Assembly: GCF_030409215.1 (NCBI RefSeq)
Contig: NZ_JAUFPL010000034.1
Span: 62,001 to 126,000, forward strand
DNA: 64,000 nucleotides
Direction: 5' to 3'
From: Halomonas ramblicola
Lineage (GTDB): Bacteria > Pseudomonadota > Gammaproteobacteria > Pseudomonadales > Halomonadaceae
The stretch's first letter is position 1. Each line of letters starts with the position of its first letter. Below the pieces are notes generated by a model that had not been told where the DNA came from, did no database searches, and saw nothing but the letters and a program-made list of their open reading frames with translations. This document shows positions 53,668 through 62,036 of the stretch, in pieces. A program made the translations under genes and the position numbers.

Positions 53668-55926
53668 TCAGGACGACCACTCGGTCTCTATCAGCTGCTC
53701 GATCTCGTCGGCGGGCCGTGCGCCGCTCACCAGGAATCCCTGCCCCCAGTGACACCCCAGCGCCGACAGGCGGTCGCGCTGCGCGCTGGTTTCGATTCCC
53801 TCGGCCACGACCTGGATCGACAGGTGGCGTGCCAGGTCGAGAATGGCCTGGACGATGGGCTCCCCGGCGGCATCCCCATCGAGCCGGTCGACGAACAGCT
53901 TGTCGATCTTGAGTATATCCAGCGGCATCGACTGCAGGCGGGCCAGAGAGGAGTAGCCACGGCCGAAATCGTCCAGCGCCAGGTGGAAACCACAATCGCT
54001 GAGCACGTTCATCGCCTCCTCGACCTCTTCGGGATCATGCATGAGGGTTTCCTCGGTCAGCTCCAGGTGCCACCACTCCGGGTGGGTGCCGTTGGCTACC
54101 ACCAGATCACGGATGCGCTCGGCCGCCTGACGCCCTTGCAGCTGGCTGACGGAGAGGTTCACGGCCATGGACAAGGTAATCCCGCGCGCCCGCCAGTCCA
54201 CCAGCTGTCGAGCCGCCGTTTTCAGCACCCAGTCACCGAGGGGCCCCATCAGTCTTAGATCCTCGGCGACGGGGATGAATTCCCCGGGTGAGATGCGATT
54301 TCCCTCGGCGTCCGTCCAGCGCAACAGGGCCTCGACCCCGATCAGGCGACCGCTGCCGATCTCCCAGATCGGCTGGTAATGCAGCTGGAACTCCTCGCAC
54401 TCCAGGGCATGGTAGAGCCGGGACTCCAGCGACAGGCGCTGGAGTCGCTGCTGCTCCATACCCGGAGAGTAGAACACCAGTTGGTGGCCCTGTTTCTTGG
54501 CCTGGTACATGGCCATGTCGGCCTGGTCGATCACCACCTCCGGCACCGTCCCGCAACAGGGCAGCAGACTGATACCGATGCTGACGCTCAGGTGATGACG
54601 ATGCCCCTGAATTGCGAACGGCTGCTCCAGTGCCTTGACGATCCGACTCGCCAGCGCCTCGGCGCCAGCGGCCAGGCGGCACACGCCGTCCTCCTCGCAA
54701 GCCTGGGGGTCACGTGGATCATCGATCAACACCACGATGAACTCGTCCCCGCCCTGCCGGCCCACCAGGTCACCGTCACGCAGGGTGTGCTGGATGCGCC
54801 GTGCCGCCCGCCGCAGGATCTGATCCCCAGCGGCATGGCCCAGCGCATCATTGACCAGCTTGAAATCATTGAGGTCGAGAAACAGCACCGCGGCCTGCTG
54901 ACCACCGTCGGTACCGGCCATCAACTGGTTCAGTTGGTGCAGGAGAAAGCGTCGATTCGGCAGGTCCGTCAGCGGGTCCCGGAAGGCCAGCTTGTGGATC
55001 TCCTGCTGCTGGCGCTCCCGCTCGCCCTGCATGCGCAGCTTGTCGAGCCCGAAGGTCAGGTGCGTCGAGAGTCGCTCCAGCAACCGTCGCTCATCAGGCC
55101 CGAAGCCTCCGGGCCGGCAGGCGCCGACCATCAATACCCCGGCCGCGCCGTGCTGTGGCCGCAGGGGCAAGGCGACCATCGATTCCAGGCCCAGGTCCCG
55201 CAACTGCGCTCGCCAGGGGGCCAGGCCAGCCGACGTGGCGAGCTCTGCCACCACCTGCGCCTCACCCGAGTCGAGCGCCCAGCCCGCCGGGCCCTGCCAG
55301 GTCGCACCGTCCTCGTTCCAGGCAGCGCCAGACGCATCAATACCGATCCCGGTGCCGATAGCCAGGATCTTCGGCAGCGGCTGGTCAGGATCGGCGATAC
55401 CGACCCAGGCCGCCGCATGGCCCTTGAAGCGCGTGATGATCCGACATACCGTCTTGGCCAACCCCAGCTCCGTCGTCTCCTGGCGCGTCACCTCACGCAC
55501 AAGGTTGTATTCATGGAACTGCTGCAGGGAGAGCTGCCGTAAACGCAACAGGTTGCGCACCCTGGCACCGAGTTCCGCCCGGGTGGTCGGGATGCGCAAT
55601 ATGTCGGCGGCCGTGGTGCCGAGCTCACGACTGATCTGGGTCGGTGAGGTCAACTCACTCTTCGTCAACAACAATACCGGGAACACCACCGGCGAGGCTT
55701 CGGCGTGCAACTGGTCGATGCGTCGACGCAGGCGATCCAGGGAGGGAGGATCGACGATGAGCAAATCGGCCTCGCGGCCGGCCGTACCCTCAACATCAAA
55801 GCCCTCGATCGCATAGCCTTCGGCTCCCAGGGAGCGTGCCAGGAGTTCGTGGTCGGAGGCATTACCGACTGCGACCTCGATTCGCAGGCCGCTGCCGATC
55901 ACCCTGGCCGGAACATCGACCATCAA
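53668..55926 (-). CDS. GAF-GGDEF-EAL cyclic di-GMP protein
   Basis: This 752-residue protein has a receiver-like N-terminal segment (about 10-125) in which the phosphoacceptor region is ADLLIVDPP. It continues with a GAF-like sensor (about 165-300), a GGDEF domain with intact RQGGDEFIVVL (about 400) and an EAL domain with EALLRW and DDFGRGYSSL. Both cyclase and phosphodiesterase motifs look complete, so it could be bifunctional. Its start overlaps the KaiC-like gene stop by 4 bp. Confidence 0.9.
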   Translation of the reverse strand: MMVDVPARVIGSGLRIEVAVGNASDHELLARSLGAEGYAIEGFDVEGTAGREADLLIVDPPSLDRLRRRIDQLHAEASPVVFPVLLLTKSELTSPTQISRELGTTAADILRIPTTRAELGARVRNLLRLRQLSLQQFHEYNLVREVTRQETTELGLAKTVCRIITRFKGHAAAWVGIADPDQPLPKILAIGTGIGIDASGAAWNEDGATWQGPAGWALDSGEAQVVAELATSAGLAPWRAQLRDLGLESMVALPLRPQHGAAGVLMVGACRPGGFGPDERRLLERLSTHLTFGLDKLRMQGERERQQQEIHKLAFRDPLTDLPNRRFLLHQLNQLMAGTDGGQQAAVLFLDLNDFKLVNDALGHAAGDQILRRAARRIQHTLRDGDLVGRQGGDEFIVVLIDDPRDPQACEEDGVCRLAAGAEALASRIVKALEQPFAIQGHRHHLSVSIGISLLPCCGTVPEVVIDQADMAMYQAKKQGHQLVFYSPGMEQQRLQRLSLESRLYHALECEEFQLHYQPIWEIGSGRLIGVEALLRWTDAEGNRISPGEFIPVAEDLRLMGPLGDWVLKTAARQLVDWRARGITLSMAVNLSVSQLQGRQAAERIRDLVVANGTHPEWWHLELTEETLMHDPEEVEEAMNVLSDCGFHLALDDFGRGYSSLARLQSMPLDILKIDKLFVDRLDGDAAGEPIVQAILDLARHLSIQVVAEGIETSAQRDRLSALGCHWGQGFLVSGARPADEIEQLIETEWSS

Positions 55927-57392
55927 CTGGCCTGCGTCCGTGGAAGCGTCGCCTCGGGCACGCCGCGCAGGATGCCCCGCAGGCCGACCATCGGCTCCCC
56001 AACCTTCAGCCCCTTCGATGTGATCTGGAATTCGCGCAGGGTCTTCTCGAAATCACCGGTGCGCTTCTTGAGCATACCGATGGTCTTGCGCAGTTCACCG
56101 TCCAGTTCGATATAGCGCAGCAGCACCACTGTATCGGCCAGGTAGCTGATGCCGTACTCGGACACGCGCAGCTCGCCGCCGGCGATAGAACCGACCTCGT
56201 TGACCAGTAGCACCGTGACGCCCATGTTGCCCAGGTAGCGACACAGGGCATGCACATGGGGCACCACGTCCTGACCGAATACCGACTGCCGATAGCCGGC
56301 CAGGCTATCCAGCATGACGATCCGTGCCCCTTGGGCCTCCACTTGGTGCCTCACCAGCCAGGCAAACTCGTCGGGGCCGTAGCGCAGCGGCTCGACCTCG
56401 CGAACCGCCAGCGTTCCCTGGTCGATCATGTCGTCGAGCGGAATGCCGATGCCCTGGCAACGATAGCGCAGGGTCTCGATTCGCTCCTCGAAGCTGAAGA
56501 TCACTGACCGCTCGCCACGAGTGGCGGCCTCACGCATGAACTGTACCCCGAGCGATGTCTTGCCGACCCCCGTGGGGCCAGAGAAGATCGTCACCGTGCC
56601 CCGTTCGAGGCCACCGCCCATCAGCGTATCGACCTCCGCGACACCGGAAGCGATCGATTCGGTGATGAAATCCCGGCGATGATCGGTGGGAATCAGCCGT
56701 TCATAGACCCTCATGCCCTGATCACTCAGGCGTACCGAGTGCTTACCCTCGACGAAGCCGGAACCGCGATACTTGACGACCGACAGGGTTCGCCCGAACT
56801 CCGTCGCTTCCAGCATCAGGATGCCATCGCCGAGGTACTGGAGATCCTCCTCGGCGGCGGCGCCCCGTTCAGCGGAAAACAGCACGGTGACCCCGGCACT
56901 CTTCAGGTACTCCATCAGGGCCATGACCTGCTTGCGGAACTGGAAGGAGTCAGGGAACAGGTGCCGCAGCTGGCTCAAGGCATCGACAAAGACTCGTTTG
57001 GGCAGCCGATCCGGAAAGAGTTCGCGGATCCGCGCCTGCAGGTCCGCAGACTCGGCTTCCCATGGCTCCAGTATCGTATAGGCATCCGGTGTTGCACTCG
57101 CCTCTGAAGGTGACAGGTCGATGCTGACCACCTCGCTGATATCGAGGCCGATACCGCGTGCATCCTCGTCAATCGTCTGGTGTGCTTCACCGAGGCTGAT
57201 CAGCAGGGCCTCGCCGGGCTCTGCCTCCGCCAGGAAATGGAGTCCTAGCGTGGTTTTGCCGGAGCCCGGGCCACCGGATACCAGGTAGGATCTACCCGCC
57301 CGGAAGCCGCCATGGAGTATATGATCGAGACCCGGCACGCCACTCGTGACGCGGGTTGACTTGTCTTGATCATGATTCTGCAAAGGGATCAT
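55923..57392 (-). CDS. KaiC-like double RecA ATPase
   Basis: This 489-residue protein has two KaiC/RecA-type ATPase domains. The first Walker A is GGPGSGKTT (about 40), the second GPTGVGKTS (about 273). Each repeat has a KaiC-like opening (TSGVPGLDHILHGGF; ASGVAEVDTLMGGGL), and Glu pairs follow. KaiC without KaiA or KaiB is common outside cyanobacteria and is thought to act in signalling rather than a full clock. It heads a four-gene operon with c-di-GMP and two-component proteins. AAGGA precedes the ATG at very short spacing. Confidence 0.9.
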   Translation of the reverse strand: MIPLQNHDQDKSTRVTSGVPGLDHILHGGFRAGRSYLVSGGPGSGKTTLGLHFLAEAEPGEALLISLGEAHQTIDEDARGIGLDISEVVSIDLSPSEASATPDAYTILEPWEAESADLQARIRELFPDRLPKRVFVDALSQLRHLFPDSFQFRKQVMALMEYLKSAGVTVLFSAERGAAAEEDLQYLGDGILMLEATEFGRTLSVVKYRGSGFVEGKHSVRLSDQGMRVYERLIPTDHRRDFITESIASGVAEVDTLMGGGLERGTVTIFSGPTGVGKTSLGVQFMREAATRGERSVIFSFEERIETLRYRCQGIGIPLDDMIDQGTLAVREVEPLRYGPDEFAWLVRHQVEAQGARIVMLDSLAGYRQSVFGQDVVPHVHALCRYLGNMGVTVLLVNEVGSIAGGELRVSEYGISYLADTVVLLRYIELDGELRKTIGMLKKRTGDFEKTLREFQITSKGLKVGEPMVGLRGILRGVPEATLPRTQAS

Positions 57393-57742
57393 TTCCTTCT
57401 CGTAAAACCGGCCATTTCAATCAGCACTTACATGCTGATACTCTTGCGCCTCAGTACACTGAGTGTGATTGGCGAAAGGGTCACCCCGGAGAGGACCTGA
57501 CGTTGATATCGGCCTATGGTCGTTGTCCCATCGTCTCATTTTCAATCGCTCACACCTGATACTCCGCTCAGTCATGGACGACGTTCCTGTAGGGAAATCC
57601 CTACAGGAACCTCAGCAGGCTGTTTTTCTAGGCCCTACGACTCGCCCGGGCGAGTCGCTGTAGCAGCTGGCAATCCCCTCGCCCACCGGCCAAAGTAATT
57701 GTCGCTCTATAGCACTGCAGGATGAGGCGACAGACCGGCCTC
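57393..57742. other. Promoter region of the KaiC-like operon with palindromes
   Basis: No gene is seen in these 350 bp. Inverted repeats lie at 57420-57439 (ATCAGCA/TGCTGAT, 6-nt loop), at 57450-57463 (CTCAGT/ACTGAG, 2-nt centre) and at 57583-57610 (GTTCCTGTAGGGA and its complement, 13 bp with a 2-nt centre). The first two lie just upstream of the KaiC gene and are candidate regulator sites. The third lies between the operon and the toxin gene. Confidence 0.5.
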
Positions 57743-58165
57743 TCAGCCTGGGTCCCAGGGATTGATGAGCGGCACGCCACACCCCGCGAAGTCCTTCACG
57801 TTGCGGCTCGCCAGCGTTGCCTGGTGACGCAGGCAGATCGCCGCAATCTGGGCGTCCGCCATCTGTACCGCCCTGCCAGCCTGCTCGCTGGCGGCGACGC
57901 GTTCGGCATAGTGAATCGCCGCCTCACCATCGAAGGCCAGGATGCGACCGGCGAAGTCTTCATCGAACATCGCAGCGGCTGCGGCCGCCAGTGAGCGCTT
58001 GCGACGACCATCCGGCAGCCGCTCGATGCCATACAGGACCTCGGCCACGGTGATCGCCGTGATAGCCACCGAGGCCGTCTCCTGCGTATCCAGCCAGTCA
58101 ACGACACGCGGCTCTGGCACAGGGCGCATCAGCTCGGAGAGCACATTGGTATCGAGCACGATCAC
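57743..58165 (-). CDS. PIN-domain toxin of a VapBC/FitAB-type pair
   Basis: This 140-residue PIN-domain ribonuclease resembles FitB. The acidic metal site is seen as MIVLDTNVLSELMRP (Asp5), TVAEVLYGIERLP (Glu) and MADAQIAAICL (Asp). It is coupled to the upstream antitoxin gene by a 4-bp overlap. It lies just before the KaiC-operon promoter region. Confidence 0.88.
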   Translation of the reverse strand: MIVLDTNVLSELMRPVPEPRVVDWLDTQETASVAITAITVAEVLYGIERLPDGRRKRSLAAAAAAMFDEDFAGRILAFDGEAAIHYAERVAASEQAGRAVQMADAQIAAICLRHQATLASRNVKDFAGCGVPLINPWDPG

Positions 58166-58404
58166 TCTTCGAACTCCGCCGCCCGCGGCCGCTGCTTGCG
58201 GCTCGGCAGCTCCAGCTCGACACCTCCCTCCGCGGCAAAGCGCTGCCGAATCCGACTGCCCAGGCCTTGCTGCGGCTCTGCGGCCAGCGCCCGACGCAGG
58301 ATGGTGCGCACTTCCTCCTCCATCGAGTGCCCATGGCGTGCCGCCGCCAGGCGCAGTTCGGCCTTCAGGTCGTCATCCAGATTGCGGATCGTGATGGTTG
58401 CCAT
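58162..58404 (-). CDS. Ribbon-helix-helix antitoxin (FitA-like)
   Basis: This 80-residue protein starts MATITIRNLDDDLKAELRLAAARHGHSMEEEVRTIL, the usual ribbon-helix-helix antitoxin fold that binds DNA and, through its C-terminal tail, the PIN toxin. GGAGGG lies upstream of the ATG. An 11-bp palindrome (GCAATCATTGC, 58434-58444) upstream may be its operator. Confidence 0.87.
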   Translation of the reverse strand: MATITIRNLDDDLKAELRLAAARHGHSMEEEVRTILRRALAAEPQQGLGSRIRQRFAAEGGVELELPSRKQRPRAAEFEE

Positions 58405-58433
58405 GACACCCTCCTTCTATCGATGAGATCAAT

Positions 58434-58444
58434 GCAATCATTGC
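58434..58444. promoter_or_regulatory. Candidate toxin-antitoxin operator
   Basis: The palindrome GCAATCATTGC (5-bp arms, 1-nt centre) lies 30 bp upstream of the antitoxin start, in the AT-rich promoter zone. FitA/VapB proteins commonly bind such inverted repeats to repress their own operon. Confidence 0.35.
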
Positions 58445-58484
58445 TTTCATTATAGGCCCAGTGTTCCCGCCAGGCACATTATCC

Positions 58485-58529
58485 TTGACGCAGAGCTGTT
58501 CCTTTAATAGAACGTTCCTTAAAAGGAAC
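58485..58529 (+). promoter_or_regulatory. Promoter and tandem operators of the XRE-cupin gene
   Basis: TTGACG (58485) and TAGAAC (58508) are 17 bp apart, a good sigma-70 promoter. The -10 box overlaps the first of two abutting 16-bp palindromes: GTTCCTTTAATAGAAC (58498-58513, imperfect) and GTTCCTTAAAAGGAAC (58514-58529, perfect). Binding there would block transcription, so autorepression by the XRE protein is likely. Confidence 0.65.
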
Positions 58530-58545
58530 ACACACGAGGCGTCCC

Positions 58546-59076
58546 ATGGACAAGCTCTCCCTCGGCACCCTCGGCCAGCACCTGCAGGCCCTGCGACTCA
58601 GCCGGGGCTGGTCGCTGTCGCAGCTGGCCGCCGCCGCCGGCATCGCCAAGTCGAACCTGTCGCGGCTCGAACAGGGCAACGGCAACCCCACCCTGGACAC
58701 CATCTGGCGCCTGGCGGTGCAGCTGGGCGTGCCCTTCGGCACCCTGGTGGCGCCGATCAGCGTGCCGCTGGGCGAGGACGGCGTGGAGGTACGGCTGATC
58801 GACCAGGGCAAGGAGACGCCCCAGGTCGACGCCTACTGGATGCGCTGCGCGCCCCACACCCTGCGCCACGCCGAGGCCCACACCCCGGGCGCCCACGAGT
58901 CGCTCACCCTGATCAGCGGGCGGCTGGAGGCCGGCCCGGAAGGCGCCACCGAGATGCTCTCGGCCGGCGACACCCTCTCCTTCGCCGCCGATCGTCCGCA
59001 CCTCTATCGCACCCGGGACGCCTGGGCCACGCTGCTGCTCACCATCGTCTACACCGGCCAGGGAGATACCCCATGA
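58546..59076 (+). CDS. XRE-family regulator with cupin domain
   Basis: This 176-residue regulator has an N-terminal helix-turn-helix (LGQHLQALRLSRGWSLSQLAAAAGIAKSNLSRLEQG) and a C-terminal cupin domain (about 75-170; PHTLRHAEAHTPGAHESLTLISGRLE) that binds a small effector. It is coupled to azlC by a 4-bp overlap and is likely to control azlCD and itself through the palindromes upstream. Confidence 0.9.
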   Translation: MDKLSLGTLGQHLQALRLSRGWSLSQLAAAAGIAKSNLSRLEQGNGNPTLDTIWRLAVQLGVPFGTLVAPISVPLGEDGVEVRLIDQGKETPQVDAYWMRCAPHTLRHAEAHTPGAHESLTLISGRLEAGPEGATEMLSAGDTLSFAADRPHLYRTRDAWATLLLTIVYTGQGDTP

Positions 59077-59804
59077 GCCAGCAAGCGACGCATGACCTGT
59101 CCCGCCCCTGGCTGGCCGGCCTGCGCGAGGCCATTCCGCTGCTGGGCGGCTATGTGCCGGTCGCCATCTCCTTCGGGCTGATCGCCGTCCAGGCCGGCTT
59201 CAGCACCTGGGAGGCGGTAATCATCTCCACGCTCGTCTACGCCGGGGCCTCGCAGTTCCTGTTCGTCGGCATGGTCGCCGCCGGCGCACCGCTGTGGCTG
59301 GTGGTCGTCATGACGCTGCTGATCAACGTGCGCCACGTGGTCTATGCCCCCAATATCGCGCCCTGGCTGACGCCGAGCCGCTGGTGGCCCTGGCTGATGC
59401 ACGGGCTGACCGACCAGGTCTTCGCCCTGGCCCACACCCGCCTGCCGCAGATGCCGGCCTCGCAGCGCCTCGGCTGGTTCACCGGTGCCGCGCTGCTGGC
59501 CTGGGCGAGCTGGATCGGCGGCACCGCGCTGGGCGCCGTGGCCGGCGAGGAGCTGACCACCCGCTGGCCGCTGCTCGGCGAGGTCATGCCCTTCGCCCTG
59601 CCGGCGCTGTTCCTGGTGCTGGTGGCGCCGCGCTTCACCACCCGGCGCTGGTCGCTGGCGCTGGGCAGTGCCGTCGCCATAGCGGCGCTGCTCACCATGA
59701 CCGGGCCGGCCAACGCCGCGATCCCCCTCGCCGCCGCCTGCGGCGCCCTGTGCTTCTATCTGGTGAGGTTCAGCAACACCACGGGAGGAAAAGGCGATGA
59801 GTAA
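59073..59804 (+). CDS. azlC: AzlC-type branched-chain amino acid exporter, large subunit
   Basis: This 243-residue membrane protein of the AzlC family works with AzlD to export branched-chain amino acids or related compounds. Hydrophobic helices fill the sequence, and the family N-terminal motif GGYVPVAISFGLIAVQAGF is clear. GGGAGA lies upstream. It overlaps the 3' end of the regulator gene and the 5' end of azlD. Confidence 0.9.
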   Translation: MSQQATHDLSRPWLAGLREAIPLLGGYVPVAISFGLIAVQAGFSTWEAVIISTLVYAGASQFLFVGMVAAGAPLWLVVVMTLLINVRHVVYAPNIAPWLTPSRWWPWLMHGLTDQVFALAHTRLPQMPASQRLGWFTGAALLAWASWIGGTALGAVAGEELTTRWPLLGEVMPFALPALFLVLVAPRFTTRRWSLALGSAVAIAALLTMTGPANAAIPLAAACGALCFYLVRFSNTTGGKGDE

Positions 59805-60138
59805 CGCCCTCTGGCTGGCCGTGCTGGCCTCGGCCGCCGGCACCCTGCTGATGCGCCTGCTGCCGCTGCTGTGGATGCGGCGCCGCCTCGAGCGGCTCGA
59901 TGACGGCGACGACGGCCTCGAGGCCATGCCCCAGTGGCTGGGCATCCTCGGCCCGTTGATGATCGCCGCCGTGCTCGGCGTCTCGCTGGTGCCGGCGACC
60001 CTCGACGCCCGTTCCTGGCTCGCCACGGCGGTCGGCGTCGCTGCGACCCTGCTCGTCTGGTACCGACTGCGCTCGCTGGGCTGGCCGGTGGCCGCCGGCG
60101 TGGCGGCCTATGGGGTGGTGGTGACGCTACTGGGGTGA
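59797..60138 (+). CDS. azlD: AzlD-type exporter small subunit
   Basis: This 113-residue membrane protein, with about four helices, is the small partner of AzlC. The family stretch LASAAGTLLMRLLPLL is visible. It overlaps azlC by 8 bp, and GGAGG precedes its start. It is the last gene of the regulator-azlCD operon. Confidence 0.88.
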   Translation: MSNALWLAVLASAAGTLLMRLLPLLWMRRRLERLDDGDDGLEAMPQWLGILGPLMIAAVLGVSLVPATLDARSWLATAVGVAATLLVWYRLRSLGWPVAAGVAAYGVVVTLLG

Positions 60139-60150
60139 ACCCTCAACCCG

Positions 60151-60252
60151 CAATTGGACGAGGCATCAGTCATCAATTGGACGCCGCATAAGCCAGCAAT
60201 TGGACGAGGCATCAGCCAGCAATTGGACGCTATACTAACCAGCAATTGGACG
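60151..60252 (+). repeat. Five direct repeats at an exact 23-bp period
   Basis: The 10-bp core CAATTGGACG occurs at 60151, 60174, 60197, 60220 and 60243, always 23 bp apart. The 13-bp spacers are partly conserved (AGGCATCAGnCAG type in two; a TATACT in the fourth could be a -10 box). The array lies between azlD and the DUF4143 ATPase and ends 17 bp before the latter's start codon. It has the form of a cooperative protein-binding array or a minisatellite. Confidence 0.85.
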
Positions 60253-60268
60253 ATGCTGGAGACGAGAC

Positions 60269-61585
60269 ATGGCCACGCCCTATCTGCCACGGTTAATTCG
60301 CGACCGCGTGGTGGAGTCGCTCGCCGATACCCCGGTGGTCTGCCTGCTGGGCCCCCGACAGGTCGGCAAGACGACCCTCGCCCAGCGCATCGAGCCTGAG
60401 CGAACCTATCTGAACCTGGATGACCTCGCCCTGCTGGAGGCTGCCCACCAGGACCCCTTCGGCTTCATCGAGAGCCTGCCGGAGCACGTCACCCTGGACG
60501 AGGTACAACGGGCACCCGAGCTGCTGCTGGCCATCAAGTCGGTGGTGGATCGAGACCGCTCGCCGGGTCGCTTCCTGCTCACCGGCTCCGCCAACCTCCT
60601 GCTGCTGCCCAAGGCGCAGGACTCCCTGGCCGGCCGCATGGAAGTCATCTACCTGCACCCGCTGGCCGAGCAAGAGAAACGCATCCGCCAGCCCACCCTG
60701 CTGGCCGGACTCCTTGAGGGTCGGCTCACCCCCAGAATGGTGGCCGACACCACACCGCTTCCCCCCACGGCGGAGATCATCTGCCAGGGCGGCTACCCAG
60801 AACCCAACAGCCGCCCTCCCCACCGGGCACGACACTGGTACCGCCAGTACCTCAACGCCATCATCCAGCGTGACGTACGGGACATCGCCGCCATCCAGGA
60901 CGAGGACGGAATGCTGCGCCTGGTGGAGTTGCTGGCCTATCGGACCGCCAACCTGCTCAACGTCAGCACGCTGGGCAAGGAGCTGGGGATGGAGCGAAGC
61001 ACGGTGACCAAGTACCTGGGTATCCTGGAGCGGCTGTTCCTGGTGCGGCAGCTGCCCGCCTGGCATCGCAATCAGGCAAAGCGGCTGATCAAGAGCCCCA
61101 AGGTGCACCTCGTCGACACCGGCCTTGCCGCCGCCCTGGCTCGGTTGGCGCCAGACCAGTGGTTGACCCAGGCCGAGCGCTTCGGCGCCCTTCTGGAGAG
61201 CCACGTAGTCGAACAGTTGATGGCCCAGGCCTCCTGGGTCGACCCCGAGCTGCGTTTCTCACACTACCGGGACAAGGACCAGGTGGAGGTCGACCTGGTC
61301 ATCGAGCGCGGCCAGGAACTCTGGGGAGTGGAGATCAAACGCGCCGCCACCGTGCAGGCCAAGGACGCCGCCGGCCTCTCCCGGCTCGCCGATCAGGCTG
61401 GCAAGCATTTCCAGGGCGGCATGCTGATCTACACCGGTCGCCACTGCCTGAAGCTGCAGGTTCCGGGCTGTTACGCCGTCCCCATCGGCATGCTATGGGG
61501 GGAAGAGCCCGGTCAGTCGATCCCCAGCGAGGCCGCCTTGCAGGCCTTGACCGATCAGGCACAGGATCGGGACATGGGATATTGA
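60269..61585 (+). CDS. AAA-family ATPase with DUF4143 domain
   Basis: This 438-residue protein has an N-terminal AAA domain with Walker A (LLGPRQVGKTTLAQ), Walker B-like VTLDEVQR and a sensor-like FLLTGSAN. The C-terminal DUF4143 part has winged-helix and nuclease-like features (SHYRDKDQVEVDLVIE ... LWGVEIKRAA), which resemble a PD-(D/E)xK-type fold. Such ATPases are common, often in accessory regions, and their role is unknown. The 23-bp repeats upstream may be its binding sites. A GGAG site precedes the ATG. Confidence 0.87.
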   Translation: MATPYLPRLIRDRVVESLADTPVVCLLGPRQVGKTTLAQRIEPERTYLNLDDLALLEAAHQDPFGFIESLPEHVTLDEVQRAPELLLAIKSVVDRDRSPGRFLLTGSANLLLLPKAQDSLAGRMEVIYLHPLAEQEKRIRQPTLLAGLLEGRLTPRMVADTTPLPPTAEIICQGGYPEPNSRPPHRARHWYRQYLNAIIQRDVRDIAAIQDEDGMLRLVELLAYRTANLLNVSTLGKELGMERSTVTKYLGILERLFLVRQLPAWHRNQAKRLIKSPKVHLVDTGLAAALARLAPDQWLTQAERFGALLESHVVEQLMAQASWVDPELRFSHYRDKDQVEVDLVIERGQELWGVEIKRAATVQAKDAAGLSRLADQAGKHFQGGMLIYTGRHCLKLQVPGCYAVPIGMLWGEEPGQSIPSEAALQALTDQAQDRDMGY

Positions 61586-62036
61586 ACACCACCTGGTAGC
61601 GGTTACGCCGCTTCTCAGCTAATCACGTAACTAGGATCACGACGCCAGGTACTCGGGTGGTCATCAGGCTGCAAGTGAGCAGTTGGAAAAGATAAAGCGC
61701 AGTGGGCCAGTTGGGGACGAACCAGCGACGAAGGGATCATGGACTATGGACCAAGACGGCAACCAATTGATTATAAATGAAAATTAATCAAAATTTGATG
61801 TAAAGCAAAGTGTAATCACACCAACAAGTTCGCGTAACCCCATGTAACATACCCATACTGGCTACTGTACTGAGACTTATAGCTTACCCAAGGGGACTTC
61901 CTTCCGCACTTGGTCACCCCCTCAGGAATTGCCGCGGTTAGCGACCGATCGCTTAGCAAGGTACTCACATGTGGATTCACATCTCTCATCAACGCCTCCG
62001 AGATGCCAGCACCAGTGTAAAGGAGACTTATCGCTC
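61586..62036. other. AT-rich non-coding stretch before the DUF4011 gene
   Basis: These 451 bp contain no convincing gene. The part 61765-61860 is markedly AT-rich (for example AATTGATTATAAATG) compared with the rest of the window, consistent with a promoter and with a boundary of transferred DNA. No tRNA, integrase or clear repeat marks the junction here. Confidence 0.45.

Noticed and set aside
60151..60252. The 23-bp repeat array as a CRISPR
   Set aside because: The repeated core is only 10 bp and the spacers 13 bp and partly conserved; there are no cas genes.
60154..60399. An 81-residue frame covering the 23-bp repeats
   Set aside because: It merely reads through the repeats and then a wrong phase of the ATPase gene; the ATPase start has the better ribosome-binding site.
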